Assembly: GCF_020283565.1 (NCBI RefSeq)
Contig: NC_060065.1
Location: forward strand, 54,783,489 to 54,847,488
Reading direction: 5' to 3'
Source of the DNA: Trifolium pratense
Lineage: Eukaryota > Streptophyta > Magnoliopsida > Fabales > Fabaceae
Length of the DNA: 64,000 bases
Part shown: one piece after another, positions 1 to 11,976 of the stretch
Numbering within the stretch: position 1 is the stretch's first letter
Layout: the number at the start of each line of letters is the position of its first letter
Made by a program: the position numbers and the translations under genes
The notes under the pieces: generated by a model
What the model saw: only the letters and a program-made list of their open reading frames with translations
Databases searched by the model: none
Told to the model about the DNA's origin: nothing

Positions 1-1203
1 AATCTCTTCTTCTAATCCTCTAACAAGAACACCCCCTTTCCCATCTTCCATTAAAGCAATAGGTTTCTTAGACTTTTCATCTACAAATTTTGTAGTCTCC
101 TCAGGGGCCAAAAGATCAGTTATTTCCTCATTGTAAAGCTCCAAAAATGTTACTTTCATACTGTATTCAGCACTCTGAGCTTCTAATATATCAAAAATCT
201 GCTTCACAGCTCTTGGGATGACACCAGCATCAGTTGGAAATTCGCCATTCTACAAAATCAAATACATACAAACAAATTTTAAATTTCTAGTAGAGAGCCA
301 TGACAAAATATATCAGAAACTTTAAATTTTAATCACAAAGAGAAAACCAGGCGAAACAAATTACCTTCTTTATCGCGCCTCCTTCCATGGTGTATGTCTT
401 CCCTGTTCCTGTCTGTCCATATGCAAAAATTGTACAGTTATATCCCTCAAGCACTTCATACACAATGGGAGACACCGCCTGATCATACAATTCTTTCTGT
501 TGAGAGGTAGGACCAAACACCTATCCCAAAAAAAAAAAAAAAACAAAAACATAAGAGAGTTGCTATCATAATAATTAATGGACTTCAAACCCAAAATTCA
601 ATGTTTGAATCCCATTGAAATCTGAATAATGCATAATTAGTAAAATTCTCTCTCATAAATTGTGTTCTAACAACCTAAAGTTGCTCAATTTAGAAACATA
701 TTTTTCCTAAGTTTTGCAGAATGCAGATAACAATATGAAAACAACATCAAATAGATTTTCTATCACTTTAAATATGCAATTCATATAATCAAAATGCAGA
801 AAAACCTTATCAAATACAAAAGTTCTATCGATCTGCTTGTTAGCTATACTCTGAACAGCTGCAACTTCTCTTCTTCCTTCATTACACGAAATCACAACCG
901 GTGTATGAAGCCGCATTTCATCTTCATTCATTGGCCTACAAAAAACAAAACCGATCATAAAATTTTCATAACCGATCATAAACAAACGAGTCATGAACGA
1001 GTCAGAACGAGTCAAACTCACCTACACCGAACCAAAACCTGAACATTAACTCCTTTCTCTTTATCATACTTACTATGACTATTTGAATTCGAATCAGCAG
1101 ATCGTAGATCTCGCACTGCTTTATCCGTCGAACGCGGCGTCTGCGACGGCGATAACGGCACCAATCCACCACCACCACCACCTCGTTTCTGTTGAACCTC
1201 CAT
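1..1203 (-). CDS. Kinesin-5 (BimC/Eg5 class) motor protein, 5' exons only
   Basis: Partial gene; the 3' part lies beyond the left edge. Four exons read on the minus strand: 1203-1022, 935-806, 520-365 and 249-1, all with GT-AG junctions that keep frame. The N-terminus is glycine/serine rich, then VQVLVRCRP starts the motor domain. Exon 3 holds the P-loop GQTGTGKT within [22 protein letters not shown], and exon 4 continues with [19 protein letters not shown]. The spacing and wording of these motifs are typical of plant kinesin-5 (the 125-kDa kinesin-related protein group). Family knowledge: a plus-end-directed homotetrameric motor that crosslinks antiparallel spindle and phragmoplast microtubules in dividing cells. 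The ATG at 1203 is chosen because it is the first start in frame with the motor. Upstream AACGG motifs fit mitotic expression. Confidence 0.95.
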
Positions 1204-1589
1204 TTCACCAAATCCTAATCGGCGATAACAACGATTCCGGTGTGAGATCGGAGAAGAAAGAATTGGATCGAGAAATGGTTAGAGAAAACAATGTGGAAAT
1301 GAAATGAGAATGAGAACTTACAGAAGTGATTATGAGAACTTACTACAAAAGTGATTATGCCGGCTTCTAGATTATTCTATTGAAAACAGAATTTCACGTG
1401 ATGAGAAAACTTGAAGTCAAAGACTAGAAACAAATAAAAGAACTTCACTGAAAAAGCACTGCATAAACAGAATCACTTAACAATATTTATTAATTTTTAT
1501 TTTTGTTAAAATAATAATGTGAGTGTCTCTTTTGGGAGCTGAAAGAGGAAAAAGAGAAAAATATTAAAAAAGGTTAGAAATTGAATTTG

Positions 1590-1700
1590 AAGGCCGTTAC
1601 GGGGCGTTTGAAAATTGATGATGATGTGGGTGAGGTGAGGTGAAGATAACGGCGTTAATTTAGGACGTTTATTTATTCGGATCATTCGACCGTTATAAAG
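1590..1700 (-). promoter_or_regulatory. Cluster of MYB3R/MSA-type AACGG cores upstream of the kinesin gene
   Basis: Three copies of the pentamer AACGG (either strand) lie at 1594-1598, 1648-1652 and 1690-1694, about 390-490 bp upstream of the kinesin start codon. In plants, AACGG is the core of the mitosis-specific activator element bound by three-repeat MYB factors in G2/M genes. The flanking bases do not match the full MSA consensus well, so this is a plausible but unproven element. Confidence 0.4.
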
Positions 1701-1719
1701 AAGACGAGTTACTACTACG

Positions 1720-2049
1720 TCAGTGTAAAGTTAAATTTTTATTTTTGTTATGAAAAATGTTTGCTTTCTCTTTGCTTCAAGTCTAGTAATTTCAAATTGT
1801 TGTTGGATTGGGTAAGATGGTTTTACTTTTACTTATTTTTGAATTTATAATAAGAAATAAAAATAACAAAGATGAGAAGAAAGAGAAAGATTATTCTCAA
1901 AATAAATAAAAAACAAAAATTTAAGGTAAGGTTTTCTATCACTGACTAGGAGAGGTGGCCTTCAATATCATGTTCAAGGTCCCACTACAAAATTTGTTGC
2001 ATGAAACAAAATCATCGGTGATGACATATGTAAAAATGAGCGAGGTAGG
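1720..2049. other. AT-rich intergenic DNA, nothing recognised
   Basis: Low-complexity AT-rich sequence between the kinesin promoter and a SINE-like element. No ORF, RNA gene or bounded repeat could be supported. Confidence 0.5.
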
Positions 2050-2187
2050 ATCCGTGAGCTTAACTCAGTTGATAAGATATTGAATTATATATGTAAGGAT
2101 TAGGATTTGAACTTCTGTCATCAACTCATCACACTTATTCATCTTAAAAGTAGAATTGTTAGTCACTATATTACTTAAAAAAAAAAC
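2050..2187 (+). mobile_element. tRNA-derived SINE (same family as 7600-7736)
   Basis: An A-box-like GTGAGCTTAACTCAGTTG at the head, a weakened B-box-like segment near 2105, the family-specific 3' part ending in a TTAGTCACTATATTACTT-type motif, and a terminal A run. The order matches the better preserved copy at 7600-7736. No clean target-site duplication was found, which suggests an old copy. Confidence 0.6.
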
Positions 2188-2189
2188 AT

Positions 2190-2729
2190 TATATCGTAAA
2201 AATAAAATAAAAAATTTAAATTTATTTTGCTAACCGATTTAGTAAATAATATATTTTTGGAAAAATTACATCTTTAGTTCTTTATTTTTTTTAATAGCAT
2301 TTTAGTTATTTTTTTATGTTTGGGTATGAATTTTACGCTTCAAATTTATAATTTTTTTTCTCTTTCAATTATAAATACATATCTATGCCATAAAAGAAAA
2401 TCATTAATTTGAAGCTTAAAAAATCATAAGCAAACATGGATGAAGACCAAAAAAGACTAAAATGACGTAAAAAAAAGATAAAAGACTAAATCATTATTTG
2501 AATTTAAGTTAAAGGACTATTAATAAAATTTTGCCTATTTAGTTTTATAATTTCCTAAAGGATAAGAAAAAATCATTTAATAAAATACTCATTTAAGTAC
2601 TAATTTAAAAGCTTACTTGTATATCCGAATTTCCAATGTAACATAAAAATTGCCTAAAACATATCGTATATTTATTTTTATAATTTAAATAGGTGAGGCT
2701 GTGTTTTCTTTTGGTGAATTTAATAATAC
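2190..2729. other. AT-rich intergenic DNA
   Basis: Very AT-rich sequence with many short A and T runs. No gene or delimited element was recognised. Confidence 0.45.
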
Positions 2730-4010
2730 ACCCAAAAAGAAAGGTGGGACTTTAAAACTGTATTTTTTTTTTTCAAATATTCTGTGAATAATTTTCTTCT
2801 TGAACTTGGCTGAATTTTGATGATAACAAACTCACATCACAAAAAAAGAAAGCTTATGGAGGCTCAAGATAAGAATACAAGATGAAGACCAAGAATTAGA
2901 TTTATTATTTAAATTATTTGTAAGTATGATTCTTATCTTTGATTTATCATTTTTAATGATTATATAACTTAGAATGCTCAGAAATGTTTTTAAAATCAAA
3001 TACAAATAAGTTTCTAAGTTAAATATAAAAGTCCATATGAAGCAAGCTTTTAAAAATATATAAAGTTGATTTTTAAGGAATGATGTCTTCAATATTTAAA
3101 TTGCTTATTCTGTTCAACCGATTTAAAAAGATTTGTTGCGGTTGTATTTCCAAAACAGCGCAACGTTTGAATTTTGAAAACAGATCTTTTTTACATCGTT
3201 TGTTCGTAACAACGGATTTAATATGTCCTGGCCAGAATGCTTGACTGAGTTTTTTCGTGAACCATTGTGATCTTACAAACCTAACTTTTTATTATAATTT
3301 TTTTTTAAGAGTTGCTTTGCTTCGTTGACATTTTCTAAAGCCTCTATAAATATATTTGTGATCATTACAATTGACAACAACTTTCACATTCTCAAAAATT
3401 CTAAGTTAAACAATATCACTTTTCTCTCATAAACTTTCATAGATATATCTTGTGAAACTTGACCTATAATTTTCACATCTATAAAAGTTTTAAAACACTA
3501 AGATATATACATTATTAAAGTGATATTGATTTGATAACATCCTTACATATTATTTCTTCAACACTTGTTTGTAAATTCTCATCATAGTTTTGTTGAGAAT
3601 TATTGTGAAGATAGTGGGGTGCTATCTTGTGTTGTATGAGAATTTCACCATAGGGTTTGGTGAAGATTCTTGTTGTTAAAGATAGTGGGGGTGTTATCTT
3701 GTGTTGTATGAGAATTTCACCATAGGGTTTGGTGAAGATTCTTGTTGTTAAAGATAGTGTGGTGCTATCTTGTGTTGTATGTTAGAAAAATTGTTTGGGG
3801 GTCTTGGGGGTAAGATTGCTTGTAACAAAGATTCTAATATAGTGAAATTCTTCACGGGGTGTGAAGGTACTGGACGTACCCTTAGGTTATGAGGGGAACG
3901 AGTGTAAATGTTTTGTGTCCATTTTCTCTTTCCCTTCTCTCTTTTATTTTTAAGCATATATATTATTCTTACCTTCATCATAACTTTCAAGAATTAATTT
4001 AATATCAGGT
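2730..4010 (+). mobile_element. LTR-like block (possible solo LTR of a Copia element)
   Basis: The block has the composition and order of a large plant LTR: a TTTTGATGATAACAAAC stretch near 2815, a TATA-like CTATAAATATA near 3343, then a transcribed-looking section with a short tandem repeat (3610-3780) and a tract around 3850-3910 that I associate with legume Copia LTRs. No gag-pol coding is present and no second LTR was found in the window. The edges are approximate. A decayed solo LTR is the best reading. Confidence 0.45.
3610..3780 (+). repeat. 71-72 bp tandem repeat, about 2.4 copies
   Basis: Units begin with GATAGTG at 3610, 3681 and 3753. The first two are nearly identical and the third is partial. 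It lies inside the LTR-like block. Confidence 0.85.
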
Positions 4011-6138
4011 GTTTAATATCAGGAATTAGATTTATTTTTTGCCACGTGTCACACATTTGTATATTGAACAGGAGTGAATAGAGTATGTGATATAGAGCAT
4101 ACCTAAACCCACATTACACTTGGTTAGATATAACTCAACTTTTACAAATTTTAGTGAAGATTTTTCCACTATAAAAATTATACCAACACTATTTCATTTA
4201 TTTGTTCTTGTTCTTTTTTGGGAAGCATAGTAAAAGTATGCAAAGTTGGTAATTGAGACGAAAAATTATATATAAAGTGATTTTTTTTTTTTAATTAAAT
4301 ATGATGGAGAAAGAGCCTAGATCAAAGGAGCAGAAGTTTGGTGGTTCACAAAAAGAAAAACAAAGTGGGGTTTAGTATCGTGGTATACTGGCATAAGTAC
4401 CCCACTTGATAAGGAGTGAGGCACATGCCCTATGGTCTTTTATGATTCCTTCTTTTTGCATTTCCTTTTTCTTCTTTTTCATTTCTTACTTAACTTCTAA
4501 TTTTGATGCTTGTGAGCATCCTATGACCATGAATATGTTTTAGTTTTAAATAATTAAATTGATGGTAACTAGTTTTTTTATTTTCTTTTGATACAAATTG
4601 ATTGTAACACGAGTATAAATGTAGCCGAACATGAGGTATTTAATTATTTTTTTCAAATTTATTGAGGTTTATCATGACTGTCAAGAAGTTAGACTCAGGC
4701 AAAACATGTATGATTATGTTCCATGTTAATAGAGCCGCTAATCATATACGGCGAGGATTGCATATGCCGCGAAACAAATGATGCTAAGTTGAACGTGCGG
4801 CACCATGATCACCCATGAAGGGGGAAATAATGCTGTAGACAAGATATATTAGACATCAAATATAAATACATCTTTCAATCGTTAATGATTATAACGTTGT
4901 AGTACCTGGTCTCGTTCTTTTTGCTAAAGCTACTTTCCGTTTGTTTAAGACAACCATTTTTTTACTTGAAATTTACCAAGCCGGCCAAGTCCACATCAAG
5001 GTGATTTAGCATATAATTCTATTGGAAAATGAAACCGAAGACAAGAGAAAAAGTCAAAACTCTAGTTACTCGATCATGATCAATGTAATTTGTGTACAAC
5101 AATAGAAGTTTTATTGTTCACTCTAATTATAATTGTTAGTGCTATAAAAGAAATTAGAACTTTTAGTAGGTAGTTGCAAACTTAAGTTAACTAAACCAAC
5201 GATTTGTCTCAAATCTCTATCCTAATAAAAAATATTCACTTAAGTTAAGAGACATGTGACAAAATTTTATAACTTTGTTTTCTGTCTTTGCCTCTGCAGA
5301 TCCGTGCAATAATAGTTAAGTTTTAATTACTTTGCATGCAAAAATATGTTTAGTTATTATTAATTTTATATTGTCATCTAATAACAACTACAGAAACTCT
5401 ACCAAATTAAATCATACGGATTTATCTTACAAATATGATTACTTGGGACATACTCTATGCCTAAGCTACGTATGCTTCACTTCACTCCTTTTGTTGTTTT
5501 CTTTTAATTAACAATATTTAACCACCTCTCTATGATTCCTATGACATGTACATATGAGGAGGTTATGGCTGTATCTGATAATTAGATAGTAATTTTATTT
5601 GATATATCTAGCCTCAATGTACCATATGTGAATGTTCTCTCCAATTTTTAAGTAGGGAGGTGTACCAGTATGGAGGACCATACCATATAAGTTCTATTAC
5701 ATTTTTACCATCCAAGTCGGTTATCATGAGCTCCACCTTCGGTGAGCTTTGCCACTCGTCTTGTACAAATATAGTAACGTGAATTATGTGTGTTCCATCT
5801 CCATGTAATATGCACCGAGGATGAGTGACATGAGCTATGTGTGCTTCAACTCCACGTGTCATATACTAACGAATTTTTTTTTTAGGCACAATTTATTTGA
5901 CTTGGACATCCAAATCCAAGGAAAGACCCATTATATTAAAACAATGGTGGACTATAAAAAAAAAGTCACTTAGCAGAAGGAAAAAAAAAGGGCACATCTA
6001 CTTTAGGGTAAATATTATATTCAACTTTAGTCATTTTTCATATTGGTCAAAAAAAATTATGGTAAGACATTTCAAAAGACAACTCAGTTATTATACTTAT
6101 TTTATTTTGTGTTTACATACTAATAAGGAGCAAACTAC
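4011..6138. other. Intergenic DNA without a recognised gene
   Basis: AT-rich sequence. Short ORFs (for example 5614-5862 minus) have no recognisable domain. No RNA gene or bounded element could be supported. Confidence 0.45.
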
Positions 6139-6141
6139 TTA

Positions 6142-6371
6142 TGGCTTGTTTAGATTGATGTAGTGTTCAGAGGAACTTATGAAACAACTTATGGCTAAGT
6201 TTGTTTCTATTTATTATCATAAATTCTCTAATATAACTTATGAAAATAACTTGTATCATATAACCAACTCATCTTTTGTTATGAAAATAAATTATGTAAA
6301 CTACACAAGTGTTTATCATGATAAACGCGTGTACCATAAACTGCAAATAAGTTGTTTATTCAAACAAGCCC
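6142..6371. mobile_element. PIF/Harbinger (Tourist-like) MITE, 230 bp
   Basis: The ends are TGGCTTGTTT and AAACAAGCC(C), an imperfect terminal inverted repeat, flanked by TTA at 6139-6141 and 6372-6374. A TTA duplication with this terminal sequence fits the PIF/Harbinger superfamily. The body is rich in partly palindromic ATAAGTT-type words and has no coding capacity. Confidence 0.6.
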
Positions 6372-6374
6372 TTA

Positions 6375-6895
6375 ATCATGAGCTTGAACTTTTAGATGAA
6401 AAGGATACACCAAAAAACCAACACATGTACTATTAATGAATGCCAACACGACACTACAAAGACCATTCAAAACAAAATTATACCACACCGATTAGGGCAT
6501 TAATCAGGCTAACCCAACAACTATGATAAGAAAAATAAAAGCTATACCAGTCAACATATACATATACTAGTACACTGTCCACTAAAAAACAAACGAACCA
6601 ACATAACCAAAGCCTAATCAAGTCTACAACACCACCTATGTTACCGATTAAGGAACCACTAATTAACAACCTGCCACACAAGAAGGCACTATAATTTAAT
6701 TTGCATCTTATATAACCATACACCAAGATCAATCAAATCCAAAAAAATAAAAAATATCAAAATTGAGATGACACATTGTGATTATTTTACGCACTTTCAA
6801 TTACAACATTTGGTAAAAGAAGAAAATCAATAAAGATTGTGATAAACAAACAAAAACTTAATTTAATTAGTAGTAGTGTATTGAGGAGGAATGAC
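6375..6895. other. Intergenic DNA, nothing recognised
   Basis: AT-rich sequence. The ORF at 6478-6732 (minus) shows no domain and looks fortuitous. Confidence 0.4.
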
Positions 6896-6915
6896 AATGA
6901 TTTTACTATATAGTT

Positions 6916-6933
6916 TTTTTTCTTTTTCGACTT
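6916..6933 (-). mobile_element. Retroposition micro-insertion (18 bp, T-rich)
   Basis: An 18-bp T-rich segment ending in CGACTT separates two identical 20-bp copies at 6896-6915 and 6934-6953. The arrangement (poly(A)-side tail plus long perfect duplication) is that of target-primed reverse transcription truncated almost to the tail. Confidence 0.65.
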
Positions 6934-6953
6934 AATGATTTTACTATATAGTT

Positions 6954-7583
6954 ATAGGTGGCAAATATGTACATTTTTCCTCTAACGGAGAGGGAATAAA
7001 CGGTTTGATGAGGTGAAAGAACACGTTAACGAAATTTTGGGTAGAAAAACAAATGAGGAAAGATTAATTAAGATGGTGATACATACATTACTTCAAGCAT
7101 AGTGAGATGAGGCATACATACATAGTTGAAGACTTCAAGTAACACCTGGAAGCAACCAAAAGGTCAAATAAATTTTATATTTTTTATATAAGTCAAATAC
7201 TACTACATGTGAAGACAGTAGTATTATTAAGCAGATTTAAATGTATTTTTAGTCCTTTATTTTAATATTTTTAAATTTTTTATCCTTTTTAAAAAACTGT
7301 GGTCTAACTTTCATTTTAATGACGTGGAGCTACAATTGTTAATGTGACAAGGATGATTGGGAAATGTTTTTTTCCACGCCATTAGATTATTTCCATATCA
7401 TATAAAATTGAATGATTAACTAATGAAATTAAATAAAAACAAATAATTATTTTTTATTATGAAAAATATCTGGTAAGTGACTTAGAAAAAGAAGAACCCT
7501 AATTTCTATTAAGCCTCAAATTAATCTTTTCTTCACCTTCTACAATTATCGACCGATCTCCATTGAAACTTCACCTTTCTGTT
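6954..7583. other. Intergenic DNA, nothing recognised
   Basis: AT-rich with short homopolymer runs. No feature could be supported. Confidence 0.4.
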
Positions 7584-7599
7584 AAAAAGAATTTCAATT

Positions 7600-7736
7600 G
7601 TCCCCATGAGCTTAGCTCAATTGGTTGGGACATCAGCATTTTATATGCAGGAGCCAGGGTTCGAACCCTGGACACTCCACTTATCCATCTTTAAAGGTGG
7701 AATTTCAAGCCACTAGGCTACCTGACCAAAAAAAAA
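7600..7736 (+). mobile_element. tRNA-derived SINE with intact target-site duplication
   Basis: The 5' part is tRNA-like: an A-box-like TAGCTCAATTGGTTGGGA near 7613 and a perfect B box GGTTCGAACCC near 7658. A family-specific 3' part (CCACTTATCCATCTTTAAAG and on to GGCTACCTGACC) precedes a poly(A) tail. The element is bracketed by the same 16 bases, AAAAAGAATTTCAATT, at 7584-7599 and 7737-7752 (the A part merges with the tail). This is the reference copy for related elements at 2050, 16842, 21600 and 30425. Confidence 0.9.
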
Positions 7737-7752
7737 AAAAAGAATTTCAATT

Positions 7753-8220
7753 AAATTTCACTTTTTCATGGCTATGCTTTCCTTATAAGCAAAGGGCTTG
7801 CTTAATAAAAAAAAATCATTAAGTGTTTGAGTTGCCTAATTGTCATTCTCGTGTATCAATATCATCAGCATGTTTATTGTCGAGAAGAATCGGTTGTATT
7901 TTAGAAGAGTTGCGCAATTTTGTGGATAGTTTCTTAGCTCATTGTGACAACACGCCTCCGATTATTAGTTTTCAGCAATCTACAACAAACAAATTCATCT
8001 CCATCATTCTTTTTCACCATGTCTACCATTTCAATTGAAAAGCTACATTGAGGTGGGTTCCTCTTCCCTCTTCTCACATGTATGAGTGAAGTTTAATTGA
8101 ATTTGGAGATTTTGATTCTAATTTAGGTATGAATTGATCCTGCATGGATTGTCTAATTGGTTGTTATGTTAATTTTGGTTAATGGTATGAACCATATTCA
8201 TGTAATTTGAGCATCCATTG
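7753..8220. other. Intergenic DNA, nothing recognised
   Basis: Short ORFs at 7823-8038 show no domain. The left half is the site into which the SINE inserted. Confidence 0.4.
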
Positions 8221-8910
8221 TTAATGCATAGGGCATAACACACAAAAAGAGTTGTATCCTTGATCAACAATTCCCTTTTTGGCGAGATTAACCCTTATTG
8301 GTAAGCGACAAAGTAAGAGTTGCCAAGAGATCGTACACAATGACTTTTGATGGTGCAAGACTTTCCCATAAGATCCCCAAGTCCCTAACCAACTCCGGAT
8401 CCCTTGCAATCGGGGGGATGATCCTTCCGGATATATATTTGTAAAGTGAACTAACCGAGAACATACCTCCATTTACACAGTGGCATCTCCACTCATCTTT
8501 GGCATTGGATACTTGGATGGAGGTCAACACTTCCAACAATGCATCTTGAATCTCCTCCTCACACACAAAGAGGTTGCGCCTCCACCTAACCTCGCACTAC
8601 CAACGCCCGAAGCCCACCGACCAACCTCTAGCACACTACTCTCTTTTTGAACTGAAATTAGAAAAAGACGTGGAAAAACCTCCTTCAACGGTTGAGGTCT
8701 CAACCAAGAATCGTGCCAAAAGCTTGTAGTATCATCATTACCAAGTTTTTTGAAAAACAATTCATGGATATGATCCGCCCCGCCAACCACCCCAATATTC
8801 ATAAGATCATTCCACCATGGTGAAGCTTTGGACGATGGCAACGTCCTAGACATCCAAACTGTCCCACTCTCCCCACCCCCCATACTTGTCACGAAGAACA
8901 CAAGGAATCT
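8221..8910 (-). pseudogene. LINE reverse-transcriptase 3' fragment (zf-RVT region), frameshifted
   Basis: Read on the minus strand, the first part (8901-8524) gives SPWWNDLMNIG and FWHDSWL, wording typical of the region after the reverse transcriptase of plant non-LTR retroelements. A frame change then continues with WRCHCVNGGMFSVSSLYKYISG, and a further change gives the LPIRVNLAKKGI and CVLCPM elements of the zinc-binding zf-RVT domain. The continuous homology order across three frames shows decayed coding sequence, not a functional gene. It is truncated at both ends. Confidence 0.75.
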
Positions 8911-8934
8911 AACCTAATGAATGTGTCCATGGAA

Positions 8935-9312
8935 CATAAGGGAGCTGACGAGCCTTTTTATAATTGATTATATAATTTTACATAACTTATAAAATAGTAA
9001 TTAAAACAAATATAATAATTAGGCTTGGTTTTTAAGAAATCTTTAAATCTAACCTTTTATGTAATTCTGATTGAACGAAAAATAATAATTAATTAAAAAA
9101 TTAAGACAAGAAAATATTTATTTCATATATAAGACGTTATTTGAAAATTTTACTAATTTTCTTTAAAATGAAAACACAAAAAACACACTAATGAATATTT
9201 TTATTTTTATTGTCCATAGACAAAGTGATAAGCACCGCTGCACCACTAAAACTTAAACACATTTGTGAAATATTGAGTTTGAATTTAGGAAAAAACCTCT
9301 AACGTAGCAATA
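8935..9312. other. AT-rich intergenic DNA
   Basis: No ORF of note. No bounded repeat was recognised apart from the micro-insertion just downstream. Confidence 0.4.
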
Positions 9313-9326
9313 TTGACTTGTTAATT

Positions 9327-9343
9327 TATTTTTTTGAAGGAAG
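9327..9343 (-). mobile_element. Retroposition micro-insertion (17 bp)
   Basis: TATTTTTTTGAAGGAAG sits between identical 14-mers TTGACTTGTTAATT at 9313-9326 and 9344-9357. Reading the minus strand, the tail is A-rich after CTTCCTTC. Confidence 0.65.
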
Positions 9344-9394
9344 TTGACTTGTTAATTGTTATAGAGAAAACACGCTAAGTATTACATCATAGTT

Positions 9395-9622
9395 TTTTTT
9401 TTTACAATAGAAATCTTAATTCATATTATTGATCAAAATGTTCTCAATACAACGAGAAATTGACTAAAAAATACGGCGACTAGACATGGAATATGCCGCT
9501 CGTGCTAGGCCATGAACAATCGTATTCACTTGTCGCTTTACAAACTTGACCTCAAAATTAGGATTTGACACTAATAATGATTTAATGTTAGAAATCAACA
9601 ATTTAAACTCAGATATTCCTAC
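9395..9622 (-). mobile_element. 5'-truncated LINE tail (about 228 bp) with 14-bp duplication
   Basis: On the minus strand the segment ends in a TTTCTATTGT-poly(A) tail, typical of plant LINE 3' ends. Near-identical 14-mers ATTACATCATAGTT (9381-9394) and ATTGCATCATAGTT (9623-9636) flank it, as expected for a target-site duplication with one later substitution. No coding sequence remains. Confidence 0.65.
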
Positions 9623-9829
9623 ATTGCATCATAGTTATTAATAAAACTCAAAATTTATGTGGCTTCAAAACTAATGTGGAAATGTACTCCATAGTAGGAA
9701 AATTCAATATAGGCGACTTCTGGATGTGACGACTGACGAGTTACCTGGTATGGAGGCAAAGTATTCAAGCCACACTTTACTTAGATACTAATACTATTTA
9801 AGGTTTTTTCTAGAGTAATATTAATAGTT

Positions 9830-9842
9830 TTTTTTTACCGTA
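9830..9842 (-). mobile_element. Retroposition micro-insertion (13 bp)
   Basis: TTTTTTTACCGTA separates identical 16-mers AGTAATATTAATAGTT at 9814-9829 and 9843-9858. In minus orientation it reads TACGGT followed by A residues. Confidence 0.65.
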
Positions 9843-10084
9843 AGTAATATTAATAGTTAGTTTATTAGTCACATAACAAAATAACTTATTTCATTTAATA
9901 TAATAGCATGCTTTAATCATACAAAAATAAAAATTAATCGCTATTAATATTACATAACTAAATAAAAATAACTTATTTAAGAGTCACTAAGTTTATGCTC
10001 CTTATTTTTAGGCTTTCCTTTATAAAATTCACCATTCAAATAAAACTTATTTTTGAAATTTGTATTTCACAAAATAAAAAAATT

Positions 10085-10260
10085 AGATTTTAGTGGGTCG
10101 TCCAGTAAGCCCGATGGGCCAGCCCAATGCATCCATGAAAAAGATAGTTCCAATGGGCCGGCCCAAAAAGGCCCGATTGTTTTCCTGCGCTTTTTTTTAA
10201 GATACGGGGCTAGTGGGCCGGCCCAGTAGCCCAATCAATTTTGACAGCTCTATATCTATA
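10085..10260. repeat. GGGCCGGCCC-rich repeat fragment upstream of the chitinase-like gene
   Basis: Several TGGGCC/GGCCCA words and two GGGCCGGCCC palindromes occur in a locally GC-rich block, ending near TTTTGACAGCTCTA, a terminal motif seen on many plant hAT elements. The other end was not found, so a truncated hAT-like remnant is only a guess. Confidence 0.35.
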
Positions 10261-10394
10261 TCTAGAGCTGGTCCTATCGCTATCGATTACAAATTAATTT
10301 ATGTGTCTAATATTTATCCCCCTTTATTTATTTAAGCGCATATTCATGTACACCATATCATCTACCAAACCTAGCTTAATTCTAAAGTAGCAAA

Positions 10395-11306
10395 ATGGAA
10401 CTTCCCATTCCTACACTATGCTTTGTCCTTTTAATCCTAATTACTTCCTTTTTTGCATCAACTATCCAAGCTGCAAACTCAAATCTATTCCGAGAATATA
10501 TTGGAGCTCAATTCAAAGGTGTCAAATTTTCAGATGTTCCTATAAACCCAAATGTTAATTTCCATTTCATTTTATCCTTTGCTATTGACTATGATACTTC
10601 AGCTTCTCCTACAAATGGACAATTCAACATTTTTTGGGACAACCAAAATCTTAGCCCTTCACAAGTTTCTTACATAAAAATTCAAAATCCAAATGTCAAA
10701 GTTGCTCTTAGTCTCGGTGGAGACACCGTTCATGGCAATTTGGCTTATTTCAATCCATCTTCGCCCGATTCATGGGTTTCGAACGCGGTTTCTTCACTAA
10801 CAAGCATAATCAAGATGTATAACTTAGATGGAATTGACATTGATTATGAACATTTCAAGGGAGATCCTAGCACATTTTCCGATTGCATTGGAAGATTAAT
10901 TCAAACATTAAAAGATAATAAGGTAATTAGTTTTGCTTCAATTGCGCCATTTGATACTGAAGAAGTTCAAAGTCATTACTTAGCCTTATGGAAGAGTCAT
11001 GAGAACATTATAGATTATGTTAATTTTCAATTTTATGCATATGAAAAAAGTACCACGGTGGCACAATTTATTGATTATTTCAATAAACAAAGCTTAAATT
11101 ATAATGGTGAAAAAGTGTTAGTGAGTTTTGCTAGTGATGATGGAGGTGGTGGATTAAGACCAGGGAATGGATTCTTTGATGCATGTCGTATGTTAAAGAG
11201 TCAGCAAAAGCTTAATGGTATTTTTGTGTTTTCAGCTGATGATTCTAAGGCTAAAGGTTTCCCCTATGAGAAGGAAGCACAAGAGCTTTTGGCTAGTCCT
11301 AATTAG
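10395..11306 (+). CDS. Secreted GH18 chitinase-like protein (tulip-bulb chitinase/chitinase 2 type)
   Basis: Intronless, 303 residues. Residues 1-26 form a signal peptide (hydrophobic core [16 protein letters not shown], likely cut after Ala26), so the product enters the secretory path. The GH18 barrel follows: SLGGD at 106-110 (the SxGG strand), the catalytic DGIDIDYE at 145-152 with all three Asp and the proton donor Glu152 present, and FQFYAY at 211-216. Active-site conservation predicts chitin hydrolysis, probably in defence or as a storage/vacuolar protein, but activity is inferred. The first ATG gives the signal peptide and is the natural start. A possible polyadenylation signal AATAAA lies at 11347-11352. 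It converges with a degenerate GH18 relative 1.2 kb downstream. Confidence 0.9.
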   Translation: MELPIPTLCFVLLILITSFFASTIQAANSNLFREYIGAQFKGVKFSDVPINPNVNFHFILSFAIDYDTSASPTNGQFNIFWDNQNLSPSQVSYIKIQNPNVKVALSLGGDTVHGNLAYFNPSSPDSWVSNAVSSLTSIIKMYNLDGIDIDYEHFKGDPSTFSDCIGRLIQTLKDNKVISFASIAPFDTEEVQSHYLALWKSHENIIDYVNFQFYAYEKSTTVAQFIDYFNKQSLNYNGEKVLVSFASDDGGGGLRPGNGFFDACRMLKSQQKLNGIFVFSADDSKAKGFPYEKEAQELLASPN

Positions 11307-11399
11307 ATTTCAATTATCTTTTTGTTCACCCATTATTATATAATTAAATAAAGGGTTGAACTTGTTTTAAGTATATTTTATAGTTTTGTTTGATTTTCA

Positions 11400-11976
11400 T
11401 ATATATATTTTTCCCCTAATTTGAGCCCTAGTTTTTGTTTTTTTATACCATAATATTGGTATGAAGTTTTTATCAACGTTCACAAAAATTGAGTTATTTT
11501 TAAACTCATATTTAAGAAGATCAAGACTCTTATATACTTGAACCAATTATTATTAGTTGAGCCTTGATTATTCTGTGTTACTAACACACATGTCTATATG
11601 CTAATATTATGTTTATGGAGTTAATTAGTTGATGAGATGGTTGAGTTAGTCCAAGTCAAGTCAACACTTGTCACATGTGTAAATTTATTATGTGGCCTTC
11701 CTAGTTCCTAGGAAGACAATCCTCCTGGAATCAGTGCCCTTTCCTAGGGTCGTGTCTAGAAATTTTGGAATTTAGGCAAAGTGTTTTTAGAAATTAATCA
11801 AGAATATATTGACCTAAGTTTCAAGATGAAAGTTTTTATTTAGACCTTTAAAGTATTTTTGTTAGTATTTTTCTTATTGAAATTGGTCAAAGCTCCCTTC
11901 AATGTTTTATACATCGATTTTTTTTTTTTTAATATCTATAGATGAAATGATAAATATTATTATAACTCACATATAT
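11400..11976. other. Intergenic DNA between the convergent GH18 genes
   Basis: AT-rich. Short promoterless ORFs only. A Stowaway-like MITE follows at 11977. Confidence 0.4.
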
